Source: Oxyruncus cristatus
Taxonomy: Eukaryota; Chordata; Aves; Passeriformes; Cotingidae
DNA length: 64,000 bases
Reading direction: 5' to 3'
Assembly: GCA_013399855.1 (NCBI GenBank)
Contig: VXAY01002814.1
Location: 1,879,912 to 1,943,911, forward strand
Both the position numbers and the translations under genes were made by a program. The notes beneath the pieces are model-generated. The model was not told the origin of the DNA, searched no databases, and saw nothing but the letters and a program-made list of their open reading frames with translations. This document shows positions 55,601-64,000 of the stretch, in pieces (within the stretch, counting starts at the first letter, position 1; each line of letters begins with the position of its first letter).

Positions 55601-58600
55601 GATTTCTGCTGCAGAGTTAACACTTGAACAGTTCAAATTTCAAATATCCACATGTATTTATTAATCTTTCATCAGAAATTTTCACACTGTGTCAGGTGCA
55701 TTTGTATTTAGTTCACTGAATCTATTGTGTCAAGTATCTGCATAACGATGACCAAAGTGTTCTAGTTTTCTCTTTTTCAAGACCAAGGCAATGTTCAGAA
55801 TTTAAAAATCAGTTAGAAAAGCATTCAAAGTGATAATTCCCATAGCAACCAGAAATCATTCACTTTACACATGAAATGTATGAAAACAAATAACTATATA
55901 CATTACTACAAAATACTTCATGCGTTCAGGGAAGAGGAGCTAGTTTCTGTAAGAACTTTAAAAAGAGGTTGTTTTCAAGATCAAAACACTTCAAGAAAAT
56001 ACAATCTACACTGGATTAAAGTGAATTCTTCTACCCTAGCACTAACTGTAGAGGTGATTTCATACCATGCCTTTTCCCATAAAGGCTTATTTAGGTAGTA
56101 ACACGCTTCATTCCCTCTATTCCTTTCAACCTACATGCCAAAAATAGAAAAGTCCTGATCTAAAAGACAGAAAACTACTGAACAAGCATATGAACAAGGT
56201 GACATCTCTTACTGATAAGTATTTCTTTTTTCTCTCTCTGCAAGTCAGTCAATGTCTTTCCTCTGTGGAGACTTCAAGCAGTAGCACCTACACTGTGTTC
56301 CTGGGGATGGGCCTTTGGAACCCCTACACAATAAACAGCCTTGGCATCCTTCCACCAAGCCCAACATCAATCACAAATTGTGTACACAATTGTGTAAAAT
56401 GTAATAAATATGTAGGTGGAGTCCAAGTACAAGCTCTACAAATTCCTGGGCATATATCTGTCCATGTTTTCATGTACCAGACCCTCCTCCAGGTACTTAA
56501 GTTCCAAGTGGTCTAGTATACAAAGGTACAGAACTATGATGGATGCGAGGACTCACCAATGATAGAAAACTGTATTTGTAGACTTGCAGAACTTGACAGC
56601 AAGTAGTCTTTTATTAATACACTCATTTTGATCTACCAGAAAACTTACATTAAAGTAAATTAAAACACAGCAAAACCACCCAAAGAGAGTTGTATGCTAT
56701 TTCTGTATTTAAAGATTAGAGGCACTGATTCCCAAACTATTTAGTCAGCTGTATGTTTTCTGATGGAATTGTAAATAGCTAAAATGCAGTATTAAGAAAA
56801 AGTCAGTAATTGGATTTTATTCAAGTCTTAGCAAAAAAAGCCTCTTTAAATCATGCAATTTTAAATTGTGTCTGAACCAGGTAAAGATGTTTATGTTTTC
56901 CATGCTTTGTTTTCAAAGCTAAATTTAGCACGAAGGGAAGACAACAATTTCTAAAAAGGACTTTCTTGAAAGTATGGCAACAGAAATTAATGAAAGTAAA
57001 TGAGATCAATCAAAGGAAAATTAGAAAGAATGATAAGCAATCAAAATTTAAGTGCTCTGCTCCATATTTCTGGGCATATATAAGAAGATGAGATAGGTAA
57101 AAGCATTTAATTATTTTCCTATATACAAGAAAAACAAAATGCACTGATGGTGTTTCAAAAGTATTAATAATTAAATAACACAATATAGTAAATTACATTT
57201 GTTATGCAAATGGATCTACTGAAATTAATGGATATATAAATAGTGAGAGAATCTGCCCTAAAACATAACATTTTACTGAAAAAAGCTAAAAATTTCACAC
57301 TTACCTTGTAATTTTTCTTCAATTCCAATTTTATCCAATCCACGTGAAAAACCTTCACGGAAAAGACAAAAGGTGTTTTAACCTAATACAATTATCAATT
57401 CCTCCTCAATATCATCACCATCAAAACTGATTTGCTGATTTTTGGGAGCCAAAGACCCCAAAATAAAAAAGGTGTAAATATTTATTCTTCTGTAAACGAG
57501 TCAAAAGCCTTAGAGAGTGGAACTATCTAAGTATTAGTAAGTGGCTGTTGGAACAGATGTGCAAAGGTAAAAGCTGCACATATTCCCCAATGTAAAATAT
57601 CAGAGTCCTAGAAGTTGCAGAAATGTCAGTAGCAACTTCCCAGGTACAGTTTTCCTATTTTAGAATACAGGAAGCCACCTAAATTGTAACATCCATTCAA
57701 GTAGTAGATGTACTGTGTTCCAGTTCCAGCTATAAATCCTTGTGAAAAATTGTCTCCAGCAAGTGCCCAAAATCAGGTGTAGAGCAAGTGGGCAAGAACA
57801 AAGATATGGTCAGGGATGGGGATCAAGATAATATTCTGGACAAGACAAACTGAAGAAACTGGAATTAATACTATTGACATTTCATTCCAGAAAAACTATG
57901 AAATATTAGACTTTTTTTTTCTTAGCAGCAGATTACACATTCAGCACTGAAAAATACATTATAGCTTGATACAGCATAAATATATGGCCCAGTGTATTAA
58001 GAGCAAAAGAAATACATTATGAAGCTGTAAAATGGCTCCTTCATAGTTTTTAAATGTTATACCATGCTGAAACTCCCACTACTTATGTCAAAGCAACAAA
58101 ATACTACAGGCCATATTGTACATCTTGTTTTCATCTTGTTATGAAATAACAGTCCATAAGAATATAATAGAAGCAAATAATATGGATCTAACACATCCTA
58201 GCATCATAATTTAGATAAATTAAAAAAAAATAAAAACAAACAAACCATAATGAGTTGGATTTTTTAAGGCTCTAATGTACAGGAATGTTGATCGTATCCA
58301 CTCCAAAGCTACAGTGACATCTGTGACGGTGCGTAGCACTATTTCTGCATTTAAGTGCTCGACAAGATGCCTATGCAAGCTAGTGCAAAAAACCAAGAGT
58401 TAAGTATATTTAACAATTAGCAATACAAAAAGTGCTAAAATTGTTTGTTGGGAAGAAACAAAACCAAACAAACCCCTCCCCCAAAACTACAACAACTGTT
58501 CACTGTAGTCAGCGAAATCAATAGAAAATAGTAAAGATAATGTAAATAATCCGACAGTGTAATTTGTTTATTATGGCATAATGTCCAGCAAGCAAAAATA

Positions 58601-61600
58601 AACTGTCAAGTGTGAAGTTTCACATTTATTTAGAAAACAAAGCTACAAACATTTAAAAGTTACAGCAGTGTTGATATTCTGTACATATTTGAAAATTAAA
58701 TGTTAACAAAATTACTTGCATAAAATTTCCTATTTTAGCCTTTAATGTCTTAACGTTCCTACATATTTCTCTTGATAATCTGTTAAAATCAAGTGAATTC
58801 TTGTAAGTCGAGTACTTTCCAGACTCTATCATCTAAAAATTCAGAGACATGATCTGGGTTCAATGCCTGCTTTTTGTCTTTGCAATACATACTATTTCAG
58901 TTTCTTCAGTTTTCCAGCAGGAATCTATACAACTATTTTTTTTTTGGTTGAGTTTAAAACATTCTAAAGATGGTTTTGGCTGATAAAACAGAGACTGTTA
59001 ACTCCTGAATAGCCTTATTTGATTTTCCTTAAATTTTTCTTGATTTCTTTTAAATTGATCAAATAAACACCCTAAAACCCACCTGAAAAAAACACATGCT
59101 GTGGAAACTATGAAGCTTTGCTAACATATATATAGTCTTACAATAAATACTTAGTTACCTGCTCTCTATTATATCAGCACCATTTAACATCTGAATATAC
59201 CTCTCCTTTGTGTTCCAACGAGTCATAATAACTGCTGTAGCTGTAGTGTCAAACTGAAAAGTAAAAGCACAAATAAAAGCAGTTCTATAGTTCTTAGAAA
59301 AAAAAAATCCATTTGAATATGCATCATGTATCTGTTGAATCCATTAAAACTGTCTTCTTCAAATCCTGGTTGAAATGGCTATTGTTTGCCAGCTTCCCAC
59401 TTTTTCTCTAATCCCCATTCACCACGTAACTGAAATGTAATCTTTAGATCTTTTTCCACAGCAAGGTGAAGCTGTACTTTTTGGTGGACAATACAAAAGC
59501 AAATAGATCTCTTTCTCAATTAAGAAGTTACCCAGGAGTAATTTAAGTATCAATAATAACCCTTTAAAATCCAAATGCTGCAGTAAAATTATTGGCAGTG
59601 TTGTTTCTTTGTTGAGAATAGTTTCTACTAATCTACGGATAGCACCAATGTATAGAGCATTAACTTACCTGAGGCCTTCCAGCTCTCCCAATCATTTGCA
59701 GAATATCAGTTTCACTGTACTCCTGAAACACTCCTCCAACATAGTGCATTGTGGATTTTATAACCACCAGGTGTGCAGGTAGATTGACTCCCATAGCTAA
59801 GGTGCTGGTAGTAACTACATCAGAGCAAAGTATATGAACACCATTGAAATGTCCTGGCAGACACTCAACAAGCAGCAAATAAATGACTTAAGTCTTGATG
59901 CCTAAGAGCTGTTAGTTTCTAGTGGAATCAGTGGGCATTCTGCACCACAAAGAATTTTATGTAGATTACAGACAAGTACTTGCATAAAAATTTCTGTGTA
60001 TCTGATCATCAGCATCATTTATTATCAAGTTCTTTAACAATTTACATCTCAGATACTTTTATTTAAACATTCCTTTACATTTGGAGATAATCCAGAATCC
60101 GATCCACCTTCAATATTAGAGACACACAATAAAGAAACATTATTTCCTATTTCTTCGTGTATAGATATTTGAATACAGTCATTACTTCATCTTGGTTAGT
60201 AGTGGTCAGTATCTTTAAGATGTATTTGAAGTCATCATTCATTAGCACTGTTCATCCATGGTACCGAACCAGAATCACCACCAACACTATCACAACACTT
60301 TACCAACCCACATGCTCACATGGAAAACACCAGTCAAGTGTGTGGCAAATTATCTCACACTCATGTTTGCTAATTCACTTTCTCTAAAGAATATACAGGG
60401 TGGCAAGAATTTAATATAGAAAGCCAACTGATATTACTATTCTGCTAGGAAAACAAAGTATTACTCGAATTTACAATTCTTTTTGAAATGAAAATTAAAA
60501 TTAGTAATTATGAGTTTTTCATATTGTGATGGTATGCAAAATGGGAAATCTGTCAAAACAAAAGAACCTAACCATAAAAAAGCTGCAAAGAAAGATTACT
60601 TACCAGTGCAATCACAGCTTCAGTCCATGTGTGTGTGTATATACATATACATGTATATACACACACACTGTGAGTATAGGGATACTCTACTTCAAAACCA
60701 AAGATTTCTTTCCCTTTGCAGTAGCTGTGAAAATGTGTTAAAACTCTACCTCCCAACATGCACAGAGCTATGAAGTGGAATATGCTCCATACTCTTTCAG
60801 TTTCCCTTGTTATAGGAATGTAATTCTAGTATCTCAGATGACTCTGAAATATGCATCCAAACTACAGATTTCGAAGGACTTAAGTACCAATAAGCAACTT
60901 TGCCTTCTTTTAGTGATAGTCCATATGTACATTTATGTTGTGCTCAGCTGTTGCACAGGGTCTCAAAGACATTTTTGCAAAGAGCAATCGTAGAATTAGT
61001 ATCCTGAGATTCCAGAAATGGCACCACAGCTGACAGCCACACACAGTGCACCAGGCAGCCAAAGCACAGTAGATTGCAGGCATGCAGAGGCCTTTTATTA
61101 CCATGGACATTGCAACTCTGAAACTCAAGGTTTCCAGATCACAGTAAGGGTATCTACCTTAAATTTTCATGGCAAGTCATGACCATTGTAACAGGAAAGA
61201 AAAAAAATCCATGAATCTTTCAGTGTTGTATATGAACTACACAGACAATTTCCTGTAGGGTCTGGATCTTTTGTTTACAGATAAAGAAAGCCTGGACAAA
61301 ATGAGACAATCATGTCTCAAACACCTTCTCATTTCACATAACAGTCAGAGTATTTCCTAAGAACCTCCCTATCAGTCACAATGCCTTGCATGGGATTTTG
61401 GAAAAAATATCCTGCCCATCTAAGAAACATAAAAGATTACCTTCTACGAAGCCACTGCTTCAAAGGACCCAAACAAAGAAAACATCAAGTGAACTCAGAG
61501 GAAAGACATAGAAGGACAGAGCTCCACCTCAATGGTATGACTCAATGGTAGGACAAAGAAACGGGCATATGAGGGAGGGTAACTTCCATGCACAGTGAAA

Positions 61601-63889
61601 AGTTCTATGGTCTTTAGTAGCAGTGCGTATGTAATCTCAGATGGTAAAGGTACATGTGAAACACAAAAACATCTTTACCTGGATTGCACAAATTCCAAAG
61701 GTTTATCAAACCACAAAATCATAAAATATTACCACTTCCAAACTGCAGTCTTCTTAGGATACATAAACAACATTTTGACTTTCAAAGTTAAATTTACTTA
61801 CAAAGTACTGGCAAGTCTCCTGCAGTAAAAGCCCCTTCAATTATTTTTCTGTCAGAGATCTCCATACCCGCATGATGATAAGCCACACCACACATTAAAA
61901 GATCTGACAATGAAATCATTACATGCATCATTTAACCAAGTTTACTCAAGCAAGTATTCATTCACAGAGCAGAGAAGTAGTAGGTTATATTTACCTCTCA
62001 GTTTGGAGTCTTTCAATGAATTTGCAAACCTCTGTAATCTATGCAACACAAATAAAAAAATAATATTAAAAACTATATATTCTTTGGGTATTTTCCACCA
62101 CCAACTTCCCCATCTTCACAGAGGGAACAGACTGACTCTGGGGCAGCTATTGTAGCCTTTCCAGCCTGATCATCTTTCAAAGTCACAATCTACAATCCTT
62201 ATGTGTTGTTCACATAGGGCAAATAAGATCATGTTTGAGGTCCAAAATCAGGAGGTAGCTTCTGCAGCTCCCACAACTAGGCAACCCCAAAGTAAATAAT
62301 AATTAATACAGCTGTATTTATTAAAAGTATCTAATAATACCAAGACATCTTATGGCTTAACTTAAAACACTAGTAAGGCCACATCCAATTTAACTATTCA
62401 GACGCTTACTGCTAGCACTACAATGCCTTAGAGGCTTGCAAGAATTAATATTTTTATGGTTATAAAGCAGCTTTGAGAAACAACTTAATGTTTGTGAAAA
62501 GTACCCTAAAAATCTGAGCAGCAAATAAAACTTCCCAAGAAGAGTGCCAATTTACCAAAAAGAATGTCAACTGTGAAGATGATTTTTTTGCACACTCCTC
62601 TGCTAGAAATGTTATTTAGCTCAACAGCTTTCCTCACAGATGTCACAGGTTTACCAAAATAAACGAACAGTTATTAACAATCCAGATAGAAAAATACCTT
62701 TGTTTCTGTTCCGTACTCAGTAGAAATTTAGCATCTTTTGCAAGAACAGAAGCAGCCTGCTGTACTCCTTTTCTTGTGGCACAAAACTATAAACAAGAAA
62801 GAGGTTTTTTTGCATCAACACTTTTAAGAAAGAAAGAATTTCAAATGCAACAAAAAAAAAAAAAAGCTGCTGTACCACAAGTGCTGGTTTTTGTTCCGAG
62901 TATGTTTGTATAATACTAGCTATCTTGTAGTTAAGAGTTAAGTCAAATTTGAATTCTGTCTGATTGTCGCTGCAAGGAAAACCAAGAACAATTTTGCGCA
63001 GTTTCACTGGCCGTTGATCCTCATCTATTTTCAGACATACAGCAGGCATCTCACTGTCTGAAAGCCATTCTGCAATCTTTAAAAAAGAAGAAGTAGAACA
63101 GAAATTATAAATTTCTTCTTTTAATCATGCTCCTGCTCTAACAGCATCACAGAATAATTAACTTAGCTTTTTGTCACATGTAAACTATCAACACATTTGA
63201 CGTTGCTTTTATCACTACGATGAGGTGAGGACCAATATAATTTGGACTGAGATTTCGAGTCTGTTGTGGTTTGTACTTAAGAAGCAAAAATCACAAACAG
63301 AAATCTAAAACTGAAGCATGTCCATACTTGGCTGATAGTTCCATATGGCTGAAGGTAATTTGTTACAGTAGCATCAACCTCACAGCTGTCTTTGGTTGAC
63401 AGCTTCAAAATTACAAAATTTATTATCAATCTGAGATTGCAATTCCAGATAAATTTTATAAAATACAACTCCAATAATCAAAATACAGTTAAAAGGTAAC
63501 TCTTACATCTTCCGTGTTTGGGATTGTTGCAGAAACAGCTACAAATCTCAAGGGAGGAATAGTGTCATGGTTCTCTAACAGACGGCAAAGAGAAGACTGA
63601 ATAGTTTTCATCCGACTGACCACAACTTCTAATGTTGCACCACGGCTTTCATCCTTTATAACGTGTACCTAGCAAGAATTTCAAAAGACTTGCTAAGTAT
63701 TTCTTCAGTTACAATCTACACATGTGCTAATAAATGTAGTATTTTCTAAGCTTCCTTCTATCTTCACAAAAGATACAAAAACAGTGCTTGAAACCTCATC
63801 CTTTTTCTTACCTCATCAATGAGAAACAGTTGTACAAGCTGGACTATAGAGTTGTCTCTCCATCTTCTAGTCATGCTATCCCATTTTTC
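40598..63889 (-). CDS. HFM1: HFM1 (MER3 homologue), meiotic Ski2-like DNA helicase; 30 exons, 5' end outside window
   Basis: ATP-dependent DNA helicase of the Ski2/Brr2/MER3 group. In the family it acts in the nucleus in meiotic prophase and supports crossover formation and synapsis. I joined 30 minus-strand exons by GT/AG boundaries and phase; total 3,165 bases, 1,054 codons plus TAA, no in-frame stop. Numbered on this visible part: motif II DEVH 25-28, motif III SAT 72-74, FCATRKG 148-154, motif [10 protein letters not shown] 225-233, motif [12 protein letters not shown] 262-271. A winged-helix/Sec63-like region follows (about 280-690), then a Cys cluster (C763, C767, C773, C777, C778) and an acidic WDD segment (893-902). 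The tail ends LGIFDGIL. From memory human HFM1 has about 1,435 residues, so roughly 380 N-terminal residues, including Walker A, should lie right of the window. Introns run from 87 to 2,820 bases and hold nothing else I recognise except the small repeats listed. Reading frame and residue matches make the identity very secure. Confidence 0.97.
40946..41103 (-). CDS. HFM1: HFM1 visible exon 29 (residues 981-1032)
   Basis: Starts [16 protein letters not shown] and ends [17 protein letters not shown], with two bases of Arg1033. The FQE and DFFI elements match the family C terminus. Acceptor GTTGCAG, donor GTAATG. Confidence 0.92.
41453..41558 (-). CDS. HFM1: HFM1 visible exon 28 (residues 945-980)
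   Basis: Completes Asp945, then [19 protein letters not shown] to SRNITL; Ser/Asn-rich and poorly conserved. Acceptor TTTTCAG, donor GTGAGT, ends in phase 0. Confidence 0.82.
41836..41926 (-). CDS. HFM1: HFM1 visible exon 27 (residues 915-944)
   Basis: Completes Glu915, then [20 protein letters not shown] and STATNTISQ, with two bases of Asp945. Little similarity to what I recall of mammalian HFM1, so the call rests on splice sites (ATAG, GTAAGA), phase fit to both sides and an open frame. Rapid divergence is expected in this part. Confidence 0.75.
42341..42439 (-). CDS. HFM1: HFM1 visible exon 26, acidic WDD segment (residues 882-914)
   Basis: Completes Asn882, then [20 protein letters not shown] to SREL. 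The acidic run around Trp895 matches the WDDFDDE-type element of other HFM1 proteins. Acceptor TTTTCAG, donor GTAAGG. Confidence 0.94.
43298..43407 (-). CDS. HFM1: HFM1 visible exon 25 (residues 845-881)
   Basis: Completes Arg845, then a low-conservation stretch [18 protein letters not shown] to WNYGKS, with one base of Asn882. Acceptor TTGATAG, donor GTAAGT. Assigned mainly by phase, splice sites and position. Confidence 0.88.
43554..43636 (-). CDS. HFM1: HFM1 visible exon 24 (residues 818-844)
   Basis: [17 protein letters not shown] then [10 protein letters not shown], ending with two bases of Arg845. The DLKxFGFTPK string is conserved in the family. Acceptor TCTTTAG, donor GTACTG. Confidence 0.93.
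44460..44578 (-). CDS. HFM1: HFM1 visible exon 23 (residues 778-817)
   Basis: Completes Cys778, then [10 protein letters not shown] to [21 protein letters not shown]. The donor GTTCAT is a weak match to consensus, but it is the only nearby GT that keeps phase 0 with the next exon and the family residues. Acceptor TTCTCAG. Confidence 0.88.
45003..45098 (-). CDS. HFM1: HFM1 visible exon 22, Cys-rich cluster (residues 746-777)
   Basis: Contains [18 protein letters not shown], with the next exon adding a second Cys: pattern C-x3-C-x5-C-x3-C-C. This is the small putative zinc-binding motif of the HFM1 C-terminal part. Acceptor ATCTAG, donor GTGAGT. The last Cys codon is split by the intron. Confidence 0.94.
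45348..45503 (-). CDS. HFM1: HFM1 visible exon 21 (residues 694-745)
   Basis: Completes Val694, then [16 protein letters not shown] and a less conserved Lys/Thr-rich stretch to GAKVDT. It marks the change from folded Sec63 region to the likely flexible C-terminal part. Acceptor TTCAAAG, donor GTAAAT. Confidence 0.93.
46990..47093 (-). CDS. HFM1: HFM1 visible exon 20 (residues 659-693)
   Basis: Completes Met659, then [20 protein letters not shown] and [14 protein letters not shown] with one base of Val694. Acceptor CTTACAG, donor GTAGGT. Confidence 0.95.
47771..47928 (-). CDS. HFM1: HFM1 visible exon 19 (residues 607-658)
   Basis: Starts [17 protein letters not shown] and ends with [15 protein letters not shown] plus two bases of Met659. 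This is the beta-sandwich-like end of the Sec63 domain. Acceptor TCCCTAG; donor GTATGT within a tac repeat on the plus strand. Confidence 0.95.
48428..48463. repeat. Two perfect 18-base tandem copies in an HFM1 intron
   Basis: The 18-base unit gcatatcagaaccttgaa occurs twice in a row, with a partial third start. It lies in the 1,000-base intron between visible exons 18 and 19. Likely a recent slippage duplication and possibly variable. Confidence 0.85.
48929..49012 (-). CDS. HFM1: HFM1 visible exon 18 (residues 579-606)
   Basis: [20 protein letters not shown] then KYELDIEQ; 28 codons, phase 0 on both sides. ILNRHPPFG is a diagnostic family string. Acceptor TTTGCAG, donor GTAAAT. Confidence 0.96.
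49993..50078 (-). CDS. HFM1: HFM1 visible exon 17 (residues 550-578)
   Basis: Completes Gly550, then [20 protein letters not shown] and INARELEL; helix-hairpin-like segment of the Sec63 region. Acceptor TTCACAG, donor GTAATT, ends in phase 0. Confidence 0.95.
52899..53030 (-). CDS. HFM1: HFM1 visible exon 16 (residues 506-549)
   Basis: Completes Trp506, then [16 protein letters not shown] to SKQLEKI and one base of Gly550. Contains [15 protein letters not shown]. Acceptor TTTACAG, donor GTAGGT. It precedes the largest intron in the window (50079-52898, 2,820 bases), in which I see no further exon. Confidence 0.95.
53118..53215 (-). CDS. HFM1: HFM1 visible exon 15 (residues 473-505)
   Basis: [20 protein letters not shown] then [12 protein letters not shown], a strongly conserved Sec63-domain segment, and one base of Trp506. 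The donor is GTATGG, placed inside an apparent open frame; using it rather than a later GT restores Trp506 with the next exon. Acceptor TTTCCAG. Confidence 0.95.
53414..53461 (-). CDS. HFM1: HFM1 visible exon 14, 48 bases (residues 457-472)
   Basis: Completes Arg457, then [15 protein letters not shown] and two bases of Cys473. Acceptor TGCATAG, donor GTAAAT. An 88-base intron separates it from exon 13. Confidence 0.93.
53550..53656 (-). CDS. HFM1: HFM1 visible exon 13 (residues 422-456)
   Basis: Encodes [20 protein letters not shown] and [14 protein letters not shown], ending with two bases of Arg457. Acceptor GCTACAG, donor GTACAA. Sec63-like domain. Confidence 0.95.
54509..54600 (-). CDS. 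HFM1: HFM1 visible exon 12 (residues 391-421)
   Basis: Completes Glu391, then [19 protein letters not shown] to TETLNEL; the GRLMAWYY signature marks the start of the Sec63-like part in this family. Acceptor TTTACAG, donor GTAATT; ends in phase 0. Confidence 0.95.
55213..55293 (-). CDS. HFM1: HFM1 visible exon 11 (residues 364-390)
   Basis: Completes Glu364, then [20 protein letters not shown] and NNFKPT, ending with one base of Glu391. Acceptor TTGACAG, donor GTAACA. Winged-helix part of the protein. Confidence 0.95.
57305..57352 (-). CDS. HFM1: HFM1 visible exon 10, 48 bases (residues 348-363)
   Basis: Completes Gly348, then [15 protein letters not shown] and one base of Glu364. Acceptor CGTGAAG, donor GTAAGT. 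Phase matches both neighbours. Confidence 0.92.
58246..58379 (-). CDS. HFM1: HFM1 visible exon 9 (residues 303-347)
   Basis: Encodes [14 protein letters not shown], then [18 protein letters not shown], the start of the winged-helix region. It ends with one base of Gly348. Acceptor TGCACTAG; donor GTTTGT is non-optimal but fixed by phase. Confidence 0.95.
59159..59253 (-). CDS. HFM1: HFM1 visible exon 8 (residues 272-302)
   Basis: [20 protein letters not shown] and onward to ADIIES, with two bases of Ser303. It follows motif VI directly, as in other Ski2-like helicases. Acceptor TTTTCAG, donor GTAACT. Confidence 0.95.
59669..59814 (-). CDS. HFM1: HFM1 visible exon 7, motifs V and VI (residues 223-271)
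   Basis: Completes Phe223, then [14 protein letters not shown] (motif V, RNA/DNA backbone contact) through [15 protein letters not shown] (motif VI, arginine finger R266/R269). Acceptor GATGTAG, donor GTAAGT, 146 bases. This exon is the strongest single proof of gene identity. The open frame continues past the acceptor into intron, so the simple ORF overshoots at both ends. Confidence 0.98.
60628..60668. repeat. Palindromic TG/TA/CA microsatellite in an HFM1 intron
   Basis: A TG run turns into TA and then CA. Perfect 16-base inverted arms (60629-60644 and 60653-60668, gtgtgtgtgtatatac and complement) flank an 8-base spacer. Lies in the 1,987-base intron between visible exons 6 and 7. Confidence 0.9.
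61802..61903 (-). CDS. HFM1: HFM1 visible exon 6 (residues 189-222)
   Basis: Encodes [19 protein letters not shown] and TAGDLPVL, the conserved HHAG segment ahead of motif V. It starts with two bases of Asp189 and ends with one base of Phe223. Acceptor TTGTCAG, donor GTAAGT. Confidence 0.95.
61995..62029 (-). CDS. HFM1: HFM1 visible exon 5, 35-base micro-exon (residues 177-188)
   Basis: Only 35 bases: completes Arg177, then [11 protein letters not shown] and one base of Asp189. Two acceptors are possible two bases apart (ACAG or ACAGAG); only the second, giving an exon end at 62029, keeps the frame. The donor is GTAAAT. The order and residues match the family between motifs IV and V. Confidence 0.88.
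62698..62786 (-). CDS. HFM1: HFM1 visible exon 4 (residues 148-176)
   Basis: Starts [15 protein letters not shown], the motif IV region of Ski2-like helicases, and ends at STEQKQ plus two bases of the next Arg codon. Acceptor TTTATAG, donor GTATTT. An 89-base intron separates it from exon 3. Confidence 0.94.
62876..63076 (-). CDS. HFM1: HFM1 visible exon 3 (residues 81-147)
   Basis: 67 codons from [10 protein letters not shown] to EQKPALV, the link between the two RecA-like domains and the first strand of the second. It includes the family segment [17 protein letters not shown]. Acceptor TTTAAAG, donor GTACAG, phase 0 on both sides. It is the longest exon in the window. Confidence 0.96.
63507..63668 (-). 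CDS. HFM1: HFM1 visible exon 2 (residues 27-80)
   Basis: Begins [10 protein letters not shown], completing DEVH, and ends [14 protein letters not shown], which contains helicase motif III (SAT, 72-74). Acceptor TTGCTAG, donor GTAAGA, phase 0 on both sides, 54 codons. Confidence 0.95.
63812..63889 (-). CDS. HFM1: HFM1 visible exon 1 (residues 1-26)
   Basis: Encodes [10 protein letters not shown] through LFLIDE, ending in the first two residues of the DEVH box (motif II). Acceptor CCTCCAAG and donor GTAAGA flank it; phase 0 on both sides, 78 bases. The DEVH box is split by the following 143-base intron. The 111 bases to its right, up to the window edge, show intron sequence only. Confidence 0.93.
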
Positions 63890-64000
63890 CTTGGAGGGCA
63901 AAAAAAAAAAAAATCAACAAAACAATACAACAACAGAAGGTGAAAGATGATTTAAAGGCCAACATACGCTGCAACAAAGTCCAGGCAGACATGCCTAAAG

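Noticed and set aside
63890..64000. A further HFM1 exon at the right edge
   Set aside because: The last 111 bases show only the polypyrimidine tract of the acceptor and intron sequence; the preceding family residues (ending TTP) are not encoded here.
1..64000. tRNA, rRNA, CRISPR, prokaryotic operon or endogenous virus
   Set aside because: No cloverleaf, spaced direct repeats, operon layout or viral gene order could be seen on either strand.

Overview
The window looks like vertebrate nuclear DNA from a sauropsid, most probably a bird. It carries one multi-exon gene with short introns, very few recognisable repeats, and one heavily decayed CR1-type LINE. Two CpG islands are present. There are no operons, phage, CRISPR or other prokaryotic features. 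The species cannot be read from the sequence.

Layout. Positions 1-1,640 are a CpG island interrupted by an 840-base run of N (474-1313). By gene order known in other amniotes this could be the promoter and first exon of ZNF644, running leftward out of the window; no coding exon of it is visible. Positions 1,880-3,065 hold a decayed CR1-like LINE. From 3,066 to 29,150 I see no gene. A second CpG island lies at 29,160-29,700 and has no recognised gene attached. Positions 29,700-40,100 are again non-coding, apart from an exact 118-base duplication around a single N (32,272-32,518) that looks like an assembly join, and a pair of diverged local duplicates (37.6 and 39.3 kb).

The right third (about 40,100-64,000, minus strand) is HFM1 (MER3 homologue), the meiotic Ski2-like DNA helicase. 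I traced 30 consecutive coding exons from 63,889 down to the stop codon at 40,600-40,598. They join in phase without any in-frame stop into 1,054 codons plus stop, covering helicase motifs II to VI, the winged-helix and Sec63-like region, a Cys-rich cluster and the acidic C-terminal tail. The amino-terminal exons, including the Walker A motif, lie beyond the right edge. HFM1 works in meiotic prophase, where it promotes crossover formation by unwinding and stabilising recombination intermediates.

I found no evidence of an undescribed system. The most useful leads are the orphan CpG island at 29 kb, the assembly duplication at 32.3 kb, and the complete exon map of HFM1 with one weak splice donor.
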